Positions 17,195 through 27,228 of a stretch of 64,000 nt of DNA are shown here, piece after piece. Source of the stretch: Leptospira haakeii (GTDB lineage: Bacteria; Spirochaetota; Leptospiria; Leptospirales; Leptospiraceae); assembly GCF_002812045.1 (NCBI RefSeq), contig NZ_NPEG01000011.1, positions 61,307 to 125,306 on the forward strand, given 5' to 3'. The notes beneath the pieces were generated by a model. That model worked only from the letters and a program-made list of their open reading frames with translations. It had not been told where the DNA came from and did not search any database. Position 1 is the first letter of the stretch. Each line of letters begins with the position of its first letter. A program made the translations under genes and the position numbers.

Positions 17195-18412
17195 ATGGAA
17201 CTGATATCTAAATTCCAGAGGATCTGCATTTATACGATCTTCCTGTTTTTTGTATCTTTGGCGCAATGTTCTAAGCCTGGTCATTCTAATATTCCATTTC
17301 TTCCTTTTTTAACCGGATGTAGCGAAGATAGGGACCCTCCTTGTTTGAAACTTACTGAAATTGCTTCCGGGTTCCATGCTCCATTGTTTCTTGTTTCTCC
17401 ATCTGGAGATACGAGTCGGATCTTTGTTTTGGAACAAGGAGGAAAGATCCGTTTAATCAAAAATGGCACTCTTCTTACCTCTCCTTTTTTAGATCTTGGA
17501 TCAGAAGGTCTGGATCTAATTTCATTTTCAGGAGAAAGAGGGGCACTCGGACTAACATTTCATCCTAATTATAATTCTAACGGAAGGTTTTGGGTAAACT
17601 ATACTCGCAAATCGGATGGAGCTACCGTGGTCGCTGAATATGCCAGATCTTCTTCCGATCCTGATCTTGCAAACTCAGGTTCCGGTTCCGTTTTGTTTAC
17701 AGTAAACCAACCATTCAGTAATCATAATGGAGGAATGATGGCCTTCGATACAGGAGGTTATCTTTTGGTTGGAATGGGAGATGGAGGAGGATCAGGTGAT
17801 CCGAATAATGAGGCCCAAAATTTGGAGTCTTCTCTTGGTAAAATTTTAAGGATAGATATAGATAATTATCCAACGCCTGCTCCTGGAAATAGGTCTGCAA
17901 CTGGATTAGAAAATCCTCATATTTGGGACTGGGGCCTTAGAAATCCTTGGAGATTCAGTTTGGATCGAGGAACCGGAGATTTATATATTGCAGATGTAGG
18001 CCAAAACGATTACGAAGAATTGAATATAGAAGCAGCCAACACCGGGATTAAAAATTACGGATGGAGGCTCACGGAAGGAAATCATTGTTATAACCCTTCT
18101 GTCGGATGTAATACTTCGGGGATCAGTTTTCCGAAATTAGAATATAGCCATTTTGTCGGAAGTTCTATTACAGGTGGTTATGTGTATAGAGGATCGAACT
18201 TCCCTGAATTAAGCGGAAGATACTTTTACGGAGATTTTGTCAGAGGTAAGATCTGGTCCATTCTTTGGGACGGGACTAAAGTAAATGGACTAATCGAGCA
18301 TACTTCCGAAATGGGATTTTCCTCCAATGTTGCATCCTTCGGTGAAGATGCAAATGGAGAACTCTATGTAGTAGACTATAACGGAAAAATTTTTAGGATA
18401 GAGACTAGATAG
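17195..18412 (+). CDS. PQQ-type glucose/sorbosone dehydrogenase family lipoprotein
   Basis: A 405-residue six-bladed propeller protein of the soluble aldose (GSDH) dehydrogenase family: G-L-T-F-H-P-N-Y, N-H-N-G-G (catalytic His region), G-D-G-G-G-S-G-D-P-N-N-E-A-Q, L-G-K-I-L-R-I-D, G-L-R-N-P-W-R-F-S and D-V-G-Q-N-D-Y-E-E. The N-terminus is a lipoprotein signal ending in L-A-Q-C with lipidated C25, so the protein would be membrane-anchored outside the cytoplasm. Family members oxidise sugars with PQQ, though many homologues have no proven substrate. It ends two bases before the convergent thyX gene. Confidence 0.85.
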   Translation: MELISKFQRICIYTIFLFFVSLAQCSKPGHSNIPFLPFLTGCSEDRDPPCLKLTEIASGFHAPLFLVSPSGDTSRIFVLEQGGKIRLIKNGTLLTSPFLDLGSEGLDLISFSGERGALGLTFHPNYNSNGRFWVNYTRKSDGATVVAEYARSSSDPDLANSGSGSVLFTVNQPFSNHNGGMMAFDTGGYLLVGMGDGGGSGDPNNEAQNLESSLGKILRIDIDNYPTPAPGNRSATGLENPHIWDWGLRNPWRFSLDRGTGDLYIADVGQNDYEELNIEAANTGIKNYGWRLTEGNHCYNPSVGCNTSGISFPKLEYSHFVGSSITGGYVYRGSNFPELSGRYFYGDFVRGKIWSILWDGTKVNGLIEHTSEMGFSSNVASFGEDANGELYVVDYNGKIFRIETR

Positions 18413-18414
18413 AA

Positions 18415-19989
18415 CTAGAGAGTTCTATCATACTCATCCAATTCTCTTTTCCAAACTTGGGTTCCGCAATAATGATCCCCTTCTGGGCAATACGGTTTGA
18501 TATCACCTTGCAAACGGATCCAGCAAGGGGCCTTGATCCATTTTGCGATCTCAGGTTGGACTTTTGTCAGATCTATAAGTTCGTTGATAGAGGCTTGAAA
18601 AATTTCTTCCTGGGCATTATAACAGGTTCTCGCTCTCCATTTATGATGAAGATTCAATAAATCCCCACTTTCATAAAAACGGACAGGAAAAGCATTCGGA
18701 AGAAGATAAGAGGCATGTTCAGGAGATCCTCCCGCTTCGATAAAACGGTTCAAGTTCTTGAAAATACCGTCCATTCTTCTTCTATAAGTTTCTTCTAATT
18801 GAGGATATTTTAATACTACTTTTGGAACGATATAATCCGGCATTCCGGTATATTGGCTCATTAACACTGGACGAGAGCCTGGAACCATTCTATGTCTTTG
18901 GTCTTGGCTATCCGCAGAGTGAGAGATCCTCTTTTTGAAAGAATAATGTACATTGAACATTGCTCTAGAAAGAGGGCTCATAGTAGTTTCATTCAAGGTA
19001 GAAGTCAGATGTTTATTTTTAGAAGGATCCATCACGAGTCGGATCGCTTCTTCATCATTTAGAGAATTTTTAGATAAACCTAAAACTGCACGAACGGAAG
19101 AAGCCAAAACTTCAGGTCCGTTAGAAGAATAGGAAACCAATCTGGAATAACGATTGTCCATATCTTCATCGAATTCTCTTACAAAATTTTTAGCCGCTTC
19201 CGGTCTATATTCAGAATGGCCATCTTGGTAGAAGTCAGTGAAAAATTTATACTCTGCAGTTTCTTCCAGAGGGATCGGATCATCCATTTCTTCCACATAC
19301 AGCGGATCGATCTCTTTTACTTTTTCGATCATCTCTTCTACAACTAAACGTTGTTCTTCCGGAACATCGAAAGAATTCATTAGGCGATGGTATCTATGAA
19401 GAGTAAGTCCGTTTACAGAATGATATAAATAAGTATAAGTTCCTAAAGGAAGAAGGTAACGTGCTACTTCTAGGCACTTCTTTTTAATCGGTTGCTGCCA
19501 TTTTTCAGGATAATTCGCACGAGCCTTATAAACTAGGAAATATTCATCCTGGATGAACGGATGTAATAATTCCACATATTCAAAATACGCGTTAGACGCG
19601 TATTCTACCGCTTCCAGATAAAGTTCCTTCTGCTTTCCCGAAAGAGTAGGTGGGATATAATAATTTTCCTTTTTAACTTCTACATATCTTTGGCTCACCT
19701 GTTCTGAGTTATAGTACGGATGAGAATGTAAAAAGGACCAAACGAACTGACGGGACACCTTATCCAATGTGAATATAAAATGAGGATGTTGTCTTGTGGT
19801 GAGGTGGCCCGCTTTTTTAGTAGATTTGGCCACCTTGTCCCTGATCTCTAGGGATTTTTCAGTGCGGATCATGTCTTCAGGAAGGAGGATCCCTTTAGAA
19901 GAATAGCAAGTCCTAGCAGATGCGATCGCCAGATTGAAAGGTTCTCTAGTTGCATCTAAAAGTTGAACGATTGGTTTTTGGTGGTCCAT
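18415..19989 (-). CDS. thyX: Fused two-domain ThyX-like FAD-dependent thymidylate synthase
   Basis: At 524 residues this is about twice the usual ThyX length and carries two ThyX-like halves. The first (residues ~20-110) has A-R-T-C-Y-S, [14 protein letters not shown] and [11 protein letters not shown], but its R-H-R is replaced by H-S-H. The second (from ~300) has [12 protein letters not shown] at about 365 and a [17 protein letters not shown] end. Together they could build one composite active site converting dUMP to dTMP with methylene-THF, NADPH and FAD. ATG 19989 is preferred; the frame extends to 20091 without homology. Confidence 0.75.
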   Translation of the reverse strand: MDHQKPIVQLLDATREPFNLAIASARTCYSSKGILLPEDMIRTEKSLEIRDKVAKSTKKAGHLTTRQHPHFIFTLDKVSRQFVWSFLHSHPYYNSEQVSQRYVEVKKENYYIPPTLSGKQKELYLEAVEYASNAYFEYVELLHPFIQDEYFLVYKARANYPEKWQQPIKKKCLEVARYLLPLGTYTYLYHSVNGLTLHRYHRLMNSFDVPEEQRLVVEEMIEKVKEIDPLYVEEMDDPIPLEETAEYKFFTDFYQDGHSEYRPEAAKNFVREFDEDMDNRYSRLVSYSSNGPEVLASSVRAVLGLSKNSLNDEEAIRLVMDPSKNKHLTSTLNETTMSPLSRAMFNVHYSFKKRISHSADSQDQRHRMVPGSRPVLMSQYTGMPDYIVPKVVLKYPQLEETYRRRMDGIFKNLNRFIEAGGSPEHASYLLPNAFPVRFYESGDLLNLHHKWRARTCYNAQEEIFQASINELIDLTKVQPEIAKWIKAPCWIRLQGDIKPYCPEGDHYCGTQVWKRELDEYDRTL

Positions 19990-20047
19990 GGATTTGCTAC
20001 TCCGGAACGCTAGAATGGTATTATGTCGGAAAGCGAAAAGCAAGAAA

Positions 20048-20063
20048 TGTGGGAATTCCCACA
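20048..20063. repeat. 16-bp perfect palindrome TGTGGGAATTCCCACA
   Basis: Member of the recurring GTnGGA..TCCnnC family, lying about 60 bp upstream of thyX in the divergent gap before the aldo/keto reductase gene. Confidence 0.6.
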
Positions 20064-20090
20064 AAAATCGGACCAAGAAAAGGCTTGCCA

Positions 20091-20129
20091 TTTAGTTACA
20101 AATTATAAAAAATGTAAATTGTAACTAAA
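20091..20129. promoter_or_regulatory. Inverted repeat operator candidate upstream of aldo/keto reductase-TetR operon
   Basis: Arms TTTAGTTACAA (20091-20101) and TTGTAACTAAA (20119-20129), 11 of 11 complementary, separated by 17 AT-rich bases, ending 12 nt before the aldo/keto reductase ATG. The position fits binding by the TetR encoded as second gene of that operon. Confidence 0.6.
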
Positions 20130-20141
20130 TGGAGGTTTCGA

Positions 20142-21131
20142 ATGAAACTGAGAAAATTAGGCAAAAACGGTCCTGAAATTTCCCAAGTAGGCTTGGGTTG
20201 TATGGGGATGTCGGACTTTTACGGAACAAAAGAGACCAGAAACAGACAGGAATCCATCGCGACCATTCACGAGGCCTTAGATTCAGGGATCAATTTTTTG
20301 AATACTGGAGACTTCTACGGGATCGGTCATAACGAACTTTTGATCTCAGAAGCACTGAAGGGTAGAAAAAACAAACCGTTGATCAGTGTGAAATTCGGAG
20401 GGCTTCGTAAGCCAACAGGAGAATTCATCGGATATGATTTCAGACCGAACTCTGTGAAAAATTTTGCAGCACATTCTCTTACCAGACTTGGAGTAGATGT
20501 GATCGATATTTATCAGGCTTCCAGAGTTGATCCGGAAGTTCCGATCGAGGATACTGTTGGTGCGATCGCAGATCTGATCAAGGAAGGATACGTACGTTAT
20601 CTCGGGCTTTCGGAGGCTTCTCCCGAAAATTTGAGAAGAGCTCATAAGGTTCATCCAGTTACCGCTTTGGAAATTGAATATTCTTTGGCAACTCGAGTAA
20701 TTGAGAAGGAACTCCTTGAAACTGCGAGAGAACTTGGAATCGCGATTGTTCCATACGGAATCGTGGGAAGAGGGCTTCTTACCGGAAAGATAGAAAGTTC
20801 TTTAGGCGTTGCCGATTTTAGATCTATTTCTCCTCGTTTCCAGGGAAAAAACCTTGAAGCGAATTTGGAGCGTGTGAGTCTGCTTCAAGAGCTTGCAAAG
20901 AAGAAGGGTTGTACTACTGCCCAACTTGCTATCGCTTGGGTGCTTCATAAAGGAGAAGATATTTTTCCTCTGATCGGTTCCACAAGAAGAGAAAGTCTTA
21001 GGGAAAATTTAGAAGCTCTTTCGGTCCATTTAACTCCGGAAGAACTTAAGACCTTGGATGATTCTTTTCCGGAAGGGGCCTTCCAAGGAGATAGATATCC
21101 TTCTCATTCGATGCAGCTCGTCGTCAAATGA
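20142..21131 (+). CDS. Aldo/keto reductase
   Basis: A 329-residue NADPH-dependent AKR with (beta/alpha)8 signatures: V-G-L-G-C-M-G-M-S at the start, N-T-G-D-F-Y-G-x-G-H-N-E (Asp and Tyr of the catalytic tetrad), S-V-K-F-G (Lys), S-E-A-S-P-E-N and I-G-S-T-R-R-E-S-L-R-E-N for NADP binding. The fourth tetrad residue, His in Y-Q-H-R-V-D-P of related AKR13 enzymes, appears to be Ser (Y-Q-A-S-R-V-D-P). GGAGG precedes the ATG. A TetR gene follows after 3 nt, so the pair is probably self-regulated through the palindrome at 20091-20129. Confidence 0.85.
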   Translation: MKLRKLGKNGPEISQVGLGCMGMSDFYGTKETRNRQESIATIHEALDSGINFLNTGDFYGIGHNELLISEALKGRKNKPLISVKFGGLRKPTGEFIGYDFRPNSVKNFAAHSLTRLGVDVIDIYQASRVDPEVPIEDTVGAIADLIKEGYVRYLGLSEASPENLRRAHKVHPVTALEIEYSLATRVIEKELLETARELGIAIVPYGIVGRGLLTGKIESSLGVADFRSISPRFQGKNLEANLERVSLLQELAKKKGCTTAQLAIAWVLHKGEDIFPLIGSTRRESLRENLEALSVHLTPEELKTLDDSFPEGAFQGDRYPSHSMQLVVK

Positions 21132-21134
21132 GAG

Positions 21135-21734
21135 ATGCCTAAAACAGGTTTAAAGCCAGAAGAACTACAAGAAAAAGTGCTCGATGCCGCTGAGATTGAG
21201 ATCAGAAGAAACGGTGTCGAGCGTTTGAAACTTACTGACGTGGCTAGAAATTTAAACCTAAGCCACGCCGCATTATACAAACATTTCGCTGATAAAGAAG
21301 CGTTACTAGATTCTATTTCCAAAAGATGGTTGGACCGGATCGATCTTGCTCTCGCAGAAGTTTCCTCGAAAACAAGTCCATTAGAAGAAAGGATCCTGGA
21401 ATGGCTTATGACACTTCATATGATGAAAAGGGAGAAGGTCCAGTCAGATCCGAGAATTTATACTGCATTCAATAATTCCGCAGAGAAAACAAGGCCCTTC
21501 GTTCAAAAACATATCCAAACAATGTATGTGCAATTGGAATCAATGGTCCAAGAAGGAATGCAAAAAGGATTATTTTTTTGTAATACTCCTAAAGAGGGGG
21601 CCCGCATTATTTTTGAAGGGACTGCCGCTTTCCATCATCCTAGGATGGTATTCGATAATATAGAAGAAGATCGGGTCGAATTTCTGCGATCCGTCGTGTC
21701 TACACTTCTATCCGGGCTAAAGAATAAGAAGTAA
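21135..21734 (+). CDS. TetR family transcriptional regulator
   Basis: A 199-residue protein with a clear TetR DNA-binding domain (about 10-60: A-A-E-I-E-I-R-R-N-G-V-E-R, then L-N-L-S-H-A-A-L-Y-K-H-F-A-D-K-E-A-L-L) and a helical ligand domain. It follows the aldo/keto reductase gene by 3 nt and is its likely repressor. Its 3' end lies 11 nt from the convergent RND pump gene. Ligand unknown. Confidence 0.85.
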   Translation: MPKTGLKPEELQEKVLDAAEIEIRRNGVERLKLTDVARNLNLSHAALYKHFADKEALLDSISKRWLDRIDLALAEVSSKTSPLEERILEWLMTLHMMKREKVQSDPRIYTAFNNSAEKTRPFVQKHIQTMYVQLESMVQEGMQKGLFFCNTPKEGARIIFEGTAAFHHPRMVFDNIEEDRVEFLRSVVSTLLSGLKNKK

Positions 21735-21745
21735 AACTGCGAGTC

Positions 21746-24700
21746 TTACTTCCTTTTTTTCACTCCGTTTTTAGAACGTTTGGATTTAGAACTTCCAACT
21801 TCTTCCGGTTCTTCGTGAGTAATCTCTTCTGAATCCCAGGAAACTTCTTCCAAAGTATGCGGGATTCTTTCGTGGGCTCTGGAAGCTTGGAACTCGGACT
21901 CCAATTTTCGTTTACGAGCTTCCTTTCTTCTTTCCTGGTCTTGGTAAATATTCAGTAGGAATTCCATCACGATAGGAAGAAGGACTCGAGAAAGAACAGT
22001 CGCAACGATTACTCCGAAGATCACCACTGTCGCCAAAGGTCTTTGTACTTCCGCTCCAGCCATGGTGGATATCGCCATCGGAATAAATCCGACTGCAGCA
22101 ATGATCTCAGTTGTCATTACAGGGCGAAGTGAATGAAGCCCGGCAGACAATACAGCTTTGGAGATGGTGATCCCTTTTTCTAATTCTTCTTTGAGAGTGG
22201 AGGCGTATACAACCCCGTTCAATACTGCGATACCGCTCACCGCGATAAATCCAACACCGGCAGGAATACTGAAAGGAAGTCCCCTAAGCACAAGGCCAAT
22301 GATCCCTCCAGCGACTGCGAGTGGCACGACGATAAACACTCCCGCTGCATAATAGATATTTCCGAATGCGGCGATTAACATCACGAAGATGATGCCGAGT
22401 GCGATCGGAACCACGAGCATTAATCTGTTCTTTGCTCTTTGGAAGTTCTCGAATTGACCACCCCAGTCCGTTCTATAACCTTCCGGTAGATTTTTTTCTA
22501 TATCAGCTGTGACTTTTTGTGCCTCATTTACGAAACCTACTAAGTCTCTTCCTCTTACGTTTGTTTCTACCATGATCCTACGTTTTAAGGATTCTCTATA
22601 AATTGCTGCGGGACCTTCTACAAATTCGATGGTTGCTACTTGTCCAAGAGGAACTGTAACTCCGGTAGAAGTCATGACTGGAATATTTTCCAATTTATCT
22701 AGATCCGAAACATCCAACTGAAGACGAACTACTAAGTCGAATCGTTTGAATCCTTCGAATACTTTTCCGGCCTTTCTTCCTATACGTAATGATTCTACAG
22801 TGGTTAGGATTTCTTCTGCGGCAACGCCGTAACGTGCCATCTTCTGTCTGTCTGCTTTTATCTGGATCAAAGGAAGACCCAGAACTCTTTGCACTCTTAA
22901 GTCCGCAGCTCCCGGAACCTTCTTGATCTTATCCGCAAATTTTGCAGCGGTATCCTTTAAAGTTTGGAGATCATCTCCATAAATTTTGATTACCACGTCC
23001 GCTTTAGATCCGGAGAGAAGTGCATTTACCCTGTTTTCGATCGGTTGTGAAAGTGATATCGTACTAGAAGGAACGGATTTTAAAATTGCGTCCTTCATTT
23101 TATCCATAAGTTCGTTTCGGGAAGAAGCGCTTGTCCATTCTTTAGGAGGAATGAGCTTCACCATAGATTCTCCCTCTTCCGTTCCGATTGGCTCTGCTGC
23201 AGATTCACCTCTACCCATCTTGCTGACTACACTTGTCACTTCAGGGAACTGAGCGATCACCTTCTCAATTTCGGTATTCGTATCTCTGGAATAATTGATA
23301 GAAGTAGAGGGAAGTCTTTTGATATCTATCGCAAATTCTCCCTCATCAATTCGTGGAAGGAATTCCGATCCTAAGGTGGATCCCAATATTAAAGAAACTG
23401 CAAATACACCTATGCCGGCTCTTAAGAATAACTTTTTGTTAGCCATTCCGAAGTCCAAGAGTTGCATATACAATTCTTCCGCTCTGTCCCAAAACTTACT
23501 ATGATGGAATATTGGAGTTTGGAATATGATACTCGCCGCAGCAGGGAAGGTTGTAAGAGAGAATAAAAGCGCCATGGCAAGTGAGATCGCAACAGTCATT
23601 GCCATAGGTTTGAACATTCTACCTTCTACACCTTCTAATGTCATGAGGGGTAGGTATACCAACAAGATAATTCCCACAGAGAAAGCAGCTGCTCTTGCAA
23701 CCCTCACACAGGAATCAGTAATGATCTGTTCCGCTGCAAGTTTCCTGTCTTCTTGTGAATTCTGTTGTTCATAGAATGCTTGTTTTAGGATAAAACCGTG
23801 AAGAACGGATTCCAACATCACGATAGTTCCGTCTACTAAGAGTCCGAAGTCTAATGCTCCCAGAGACATTAAGTTACCAACGATACCGAACATTCTCATA
23901 AATATCGTGGCGGCAAGCATCGGGATTGGAATGGATAAGCTGACGAGTAGCGCACCTTTTACTGTTCCGAGTGCAAAGATCAAAACTATGATTACTAGTA
24001 CCGCAGCTTCTGCCAGGTTTGTGAAGATGGTGCCTAATGTTCTTCCGATAAATTCGGAACGATCATAGAATGTTACGATCTTCATTCCTTCCGGAAGTCT
24101 GGCTCTTAATACCTCTACCTTTTCTTTGACCTTTTTTACTACTTCCAAAGAGTTTTGGCCCATAAGCATCATTGCAGTGGCGCCGACTACTTCTCCCTTA
24201 GCGTCTTTGGTCATTAGTCCGAAACGAAGTGCTGGGCCGGTTTCTACAGTTGCAATCTGCCCTAAAAGAAGTGGAACACCATCTCTTTCCGTTTGGACTG
24301 CAACGTTGCGGATCTCATCCACAGTTTTGAATTGGCTTTCTCCACGAATTACGATTTGTTCCGCACTTTTGGTGATATAACCACCACCTGTGTTCTGGTT
24401 GGCGGTCTCTAGTTTATCACAAAGTTGAGATAATGTAATATTATGAACTGCTAATCTTTGGGGATCTATCTTGATCTGATACTGCCTTGCTTCCCCACCA
24501 ATAATGTTTACGTCGATAATCCCTTCGGTGGATTTTATCTCCCTTGCAAGTTCCCATTCCATATAAGTCCTGAGCTCTTCCGGATTATGGCGATCACTTG
24601 TTAGAACGAATTCATAAATATCCCCTAGTCCGGTTGCAATAGGAGAAAGTTCAGGGCTACCATAACCTTTAGGGATCACTGCCTCTGCAGCTCTTAACCT

Positions 24701-25036
24701 TTCGTTAATGAGCTGTCTTGCAAAATAAATATCAGTCCCATCTTTAAAAATAACTGTAACACTACTCACTCCCGTTCTGGAAATAGAACGAATCTCTGTT
24801 ACGTGAGGAACTCCAGTAAGTTCCATCTCTATAGGATAAGTAATGAATTGCTCCACCTCTACAGGAGAAAGACCTGGAGACTGGGTGACCACGGAAACCT
24901 GAACGTTTGTAATATCCGGAATCGCGTCGATAGAAAGTTGATACGCATTATACAAACCTATTATGGTGATTCCTGCAGTGAGTATCAGGACGAAAATCCT
25001 GTTCTTAATGGAGAGACGTATCAGTTTATCTATCAT
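21746..25036 (-). CDS. CusA/CzcA-type heavy-metal RND efflux transporter
   Basis: A 1096-residue RND inner-membrane pump of the heavy-metal (HME) class: I-R-L-S-I-K-N-R at the N-terminus, large periplasmic loops, the TM4 [17 protein letters not shown] motif with proton-relay aspartates, and a second membrane half near residues 880-1040. It should export metal cations using the proton gradient. The usual CusB/CzcB adaptor and outer-membrane CusC gene are not adjacent on either side, so partners must be encoded elsewhere. The last ~55 residues are an unusual charged tail ending in Lys/Arg. Metal specificity cannot be assigned. Confidence 0.88.
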   Translation of the reverse strand: MIDKLIRLSIKNRIFVLILTAGITIIGLYNAYQLSIDAIPDITNVQVSVVTQSPGLSPVEVEQFITYPIEMELTGVPHVTEIRSISRTGVSSVTVIFKDGTDIYFARQLINERLRAAEAVIPKGYGSPELSPIATGLGDIYEFVLTSDRHNPEELRTYMEWELAREIKSTEGIIDVNIIGGEARQYQIKIDPQRLAVHNITLSQLCDKLETANQNTGGGYITKSAEQIVIRGESQFKTVDEIRNVAVQTERDGVPLLLGQIATVETGPALRFGLMTKDAKGEVVGATAMMLMGQNSLEVVKKVKEKVEVLRARLPEGMKIVTFYDRSEFIGRTLGTIFTNLAEAAVLVIIVLIFALGTVKGALLVSLSIPIPMLAATIFMRMFGIVGNLMSLGALDFGLLVDGTIVMLESVLHGFILKQAFYEQQNSQEDRKLAAEQIITDSCVRVARAAAFSVGIILLVYLPLMTLEGVEGRMFKPMAMTVAISLAMALLFSLTTFPAAASIIFQTPIFHHSKFWDRAEELYMQLLDFGMANKKLFLRAGIGVFAVSLILGSTLGSEFLPRIDEGEFAIDIKRLPSTSINYSRDTNTEIEKVIAQFPEVTSVVSKMGRGESAAEPIGTEEGESMVKLIPPKEWTSASSRNELMDKMKDAILKSVPSSTISLSQPIENRVNALLSGSKADVVIKIYGDDLQTLKDTAAKFADKIKKVPGAADLRVQRVLGLPLIQIKADRQKMARYGVAAEEILTTVESLRIGRKAGKVFEGFKRFDLVVRLQLDVSDLDKLENIPVMTSTGVTVPLGQVATIEFVEGPAAIYRESLKRRIMVETNVRGRDLVGFVNEAQKVTADIEKNLPEGYRTDWGGQFENFQRAKNRLMLVVPIALGIIFVMLIAAFGNIYYAAGVFIVVPLAVAGGIIGLVLRGLPFSIPAGVGFIAVSGIAVLNGVVYASTLKEELEKGITISKAVLSAGLHSLRPVMTTEIIAAVGFIPMAISTMAGAEVQRPLATVVIFGVIVATVLSRVLLPIVMEFLLNIYQDQERRKEARKRKLESEFQASRAHERIPHTLEEVSWDSEEITHEEPEEVGSSKSKRSKNGVKKRK

Positions 25037-25162
25037 GGAAGGGTTCCGGGCAAGGATACGTACAAATTCCCAGTAACTCCCGACTTGTCGAACGGTTTTT
25101 GGGAAAAAGGGTCTCTTAAAAGTAACTATAGAAAGGAACTGATCTGAATGTGGAGGGTCTAA

Positions 25163-25891
25163 TCAAAGCTTTTCAAAAAGTAAAAACTTCATCCCGTTTT
25201 TCTCATCCTTTCTTTTCAGTCCAAAATTTTTCTGAGAAACAGTTTTGATCAAATCATCGATCGGAAGTATCAATTTGTTATACGAACTGCAAGTAGCGGT
25301 CCAACCTTTATCGGTCTTCTCGTGAAATATATCCGTAACTTCCACTTTATTTTGAATGAATTGTAACTGGCAGGTGAAAATCTGCGATTCTTCCGAACGA
25401 ACTACGAATAGACTTTTATCTCCGGATTTTCCATAACTCAGATCTCTATAACCTAAAATTAATTTACTTCCTGGAGAAAGGAAACTAGACCAAAGACTTA
25501 CGGTATTTTCCCAATCTTTTTGGGACTCTAAATGGGTGATCGTATCTCCCATACATAACAGAATTTCCGGAGAAACTCCTTGGTACAAGTCCCTGGATCT
25601 GATATCCGCAATCTTTGTTCTGATCTTAGTATCCGGCTTTCTTGTCTTGATCTCCGATAATAATTTTTCGCTGAAGTCTATTGCTAAAACTTGAAATCCT
25701 AATTCCTCCAAAGGAATGGATTGTATCCCACTTCCCGCTCCTAGATCCCAAGCGACTCCGTTTCCTTGCGGAGAAATTTCGAAAGATCTGAATATTTCCA
25801 ATTGGTCTTTTTCCTTAGCGGAAAGATCCCCCAACATCCAGGAATATTTTTCGGCTAAAAAGTTTTCGTAATGTGATTCTGGAGTTTGCAT
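25163..25891 (-). CDS. Class I SAM-dependent methyltransferase
   Basis: A 242-residue Rossmann methyltransferase: SAM motif I W-D-L-G-A-G-S-G-I-Q-S-I, acidic motif II V-L-A-I-D-F, motif IV L-L-C-M-G-D-T-I-T-H-L-E. The C-terminal half is beta-rich. Small-molecule methyltransferases look like this; no substrate is evident. Its ATG shares one base with the stop of the adenylate cyclase gene upstream, so they form an operon. Confidence 0.8.
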   Translation of the reverse strand: MQTPESHYENFLAEKYSWMLGDLSAKEKDQLEIFRSFEISPQGNGVAWDLGAGSGIQSIPLEELGFQVLAIDFSEKLLSEIKTRKPDTKIRTKIADIRSRDLYQGVSPEILLCMGDTITHLESQKDWENTVSLWSSFLSPGSKLILGYRDLSYGKSGDKSLFVVRSEESQIFTCQLQFIQNKVEVTDIFHEKTDKGWTATCSSYNKLILPIDDLIKTVSQKNFGLKRKDEKNGMKFLLFEKL

Positions 25892-27195
25892 CAGGTCAAT
25901 TTATAGATAAGAACTTCTTTTTCTCTTCCTTTTACTTTTACTGGGGGAAGGGACTCTGCTTCTAAAAAATGTTTTACATGTTCGTAGACAGTATCTGTGG
26001 CTAAAATTTCACTTCCGAAATCTTTGTTCAATTGTTCCACTCTGGAAGCAAGATTGACCGTGTCTCCGATGATAGTGTATTCTTTTCTTTGAGAAGAACC
26101 TACACTTCCTGTCATTGCTTCTCCGAAATGTAGACCTATTCCGATTTTAGTTTCGGGGATCTTGCCGGAGACATTCATTTCCAATACTTTTTTTTGGATT
26201 TCTAATGCGGCAGAGACTGCATTCTTTGCGTCCTTTCCATTATCAGAGAGTGGTGCGCCGAATACCGCCATAAATCCATCTCCCAAAAATTTGTTTATAA
26301 TTCCGTTATGTTTATTTACGATCTCTATCATATCTTCGAATAAGGTATTCAAATATGAGATTACTTCCGAAGGACTTTTATCTTCCGAGAATTTTGTAAA
26401 GTTTCGGATATCCAGAAACATCACGCATACGTCTTTGTTTTCCGAGGCTGTGTCCGCTTTTTGACTCATCAATTTGTCCACTACGGATGGGGAAACATAT
26501 TGACCGAACATTCCTAAAATTTCGTTTCTTTCTTCCAGTCGTTCTACTGAGTTTTTTAGGATCTTTTTCAGTCTCAAGCCTACGAGTCCGGCTACGATCC
26601 CTGATGCTAAAAATAATCCGGAACGCATGTAAGTAGGAACTTTAGAATAGAAGAAGCTGTAGGCGGATTCTCCGGCTAAAGGAGAGTCCGGGACAAAAAA
26701 TAAACCGGTGATTAAATATTGGGCCGCAGCTATTGCTCCTGTGAATAGAGAAAGTCCAAACTCCATTCTTAGGACTGAGAGTATTATAAAAATAAAATAT
26801 AAATTCGAGATGGGAGAATTTGAAGGGACTACGGGATGAGTATGTTTTTGGATCAGAATGAATAATATGATCCCGGGAAGGGAGGTTTCTATTAATGCGT
26901 TTCCGAATCTGGGTAGAAGTGGAAGTTTAAATTCTCTTTTTTTTAGATAATTCAGTAATTTTAAAAATCCGAATTCGTAAATCGTTCCGAATGCCAAAGC
27001 TCCTATCAATACTTCGAAAGGAAATTCTATCCCCGTACTTTGATTGAATTCTTTTTTTAAAAATAAGAATAGGATACTCCAGGAAATTCCTGCAAATGCA
27101 AATGCAGCCAAAAGGATTTTACTTCGGATCTGTTCACTGGCTAGTATCTCTTTTTCCAGTGTGTTAGATAAGGTTTCGAAATGTCTGGATAACAT
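25891..27195 (-). CDS. Membrane-anchored class III adenylate cyclase
   Basis: A 434-residue protein: residues ~25-210 contain about six membrane helices, then a short linker and a class III cyclase domain (~250-434). Catalytic residues are present: metal-binding D262 (F-L-D-I-R-N-F) and D306 (L-G-D-G-F), adenine-selecting K302 with T374, and transition-state N381 and R385 (G-D-T-V-N-L-A-S-R). The K/T pair indicates ATP rather than GTP as substrate. It would make cAMP at the inner membrane. Input signal unknown. Confidence 0.88.
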   Translation of the reverse strand: MLSRHFETLSNTLEKEILASEQIRSKILLAAFAFAGISWSILFLFLKKEFNQSTGIEFPFEVLIGALAFGTIYEFGFLKLLNYLKKREFKLPLLPRFGNALIETSLPGIILFILIQKHTHPVVPSNSPISNLYFIFIILSVLRMEFGLSLFTGAIAAAQYLITGLFFVPDSPLAGESAYSFFYSKVPTYMRSGLFLASGIVAGLVGLRLKKILKNSVERLEERNEILGMFGQYVSPSVVDKLMSQKADTASENKDVCVMFLDIRNFTKFSEDKSPSEVISYLNTLFEDMIEIVNKHNGIINKFLGDGFMAVFGAPLSDNGKDAKNAVSAALEIQKKVLEMNVSGKIPETKIGIGLHFGEAMTGSVGSSQRKEYTIIGDTVNLASRVEQLNKDFGSEILATDTVYEHVKHFLEAESLPPVKVKGREKEVLIYKLT

Positions 27196-27228
27196 GGATG
27201 ATTCCTAAGAAGGGGGAGAATTTTCGAA

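Noticed and set aside
19990..20091. 34-residue extension of ThyX
   Set aside because: It reads through the GGGAATTCCC palindrome and has no family resemblance; the ATG at 19989 gives a normal start.
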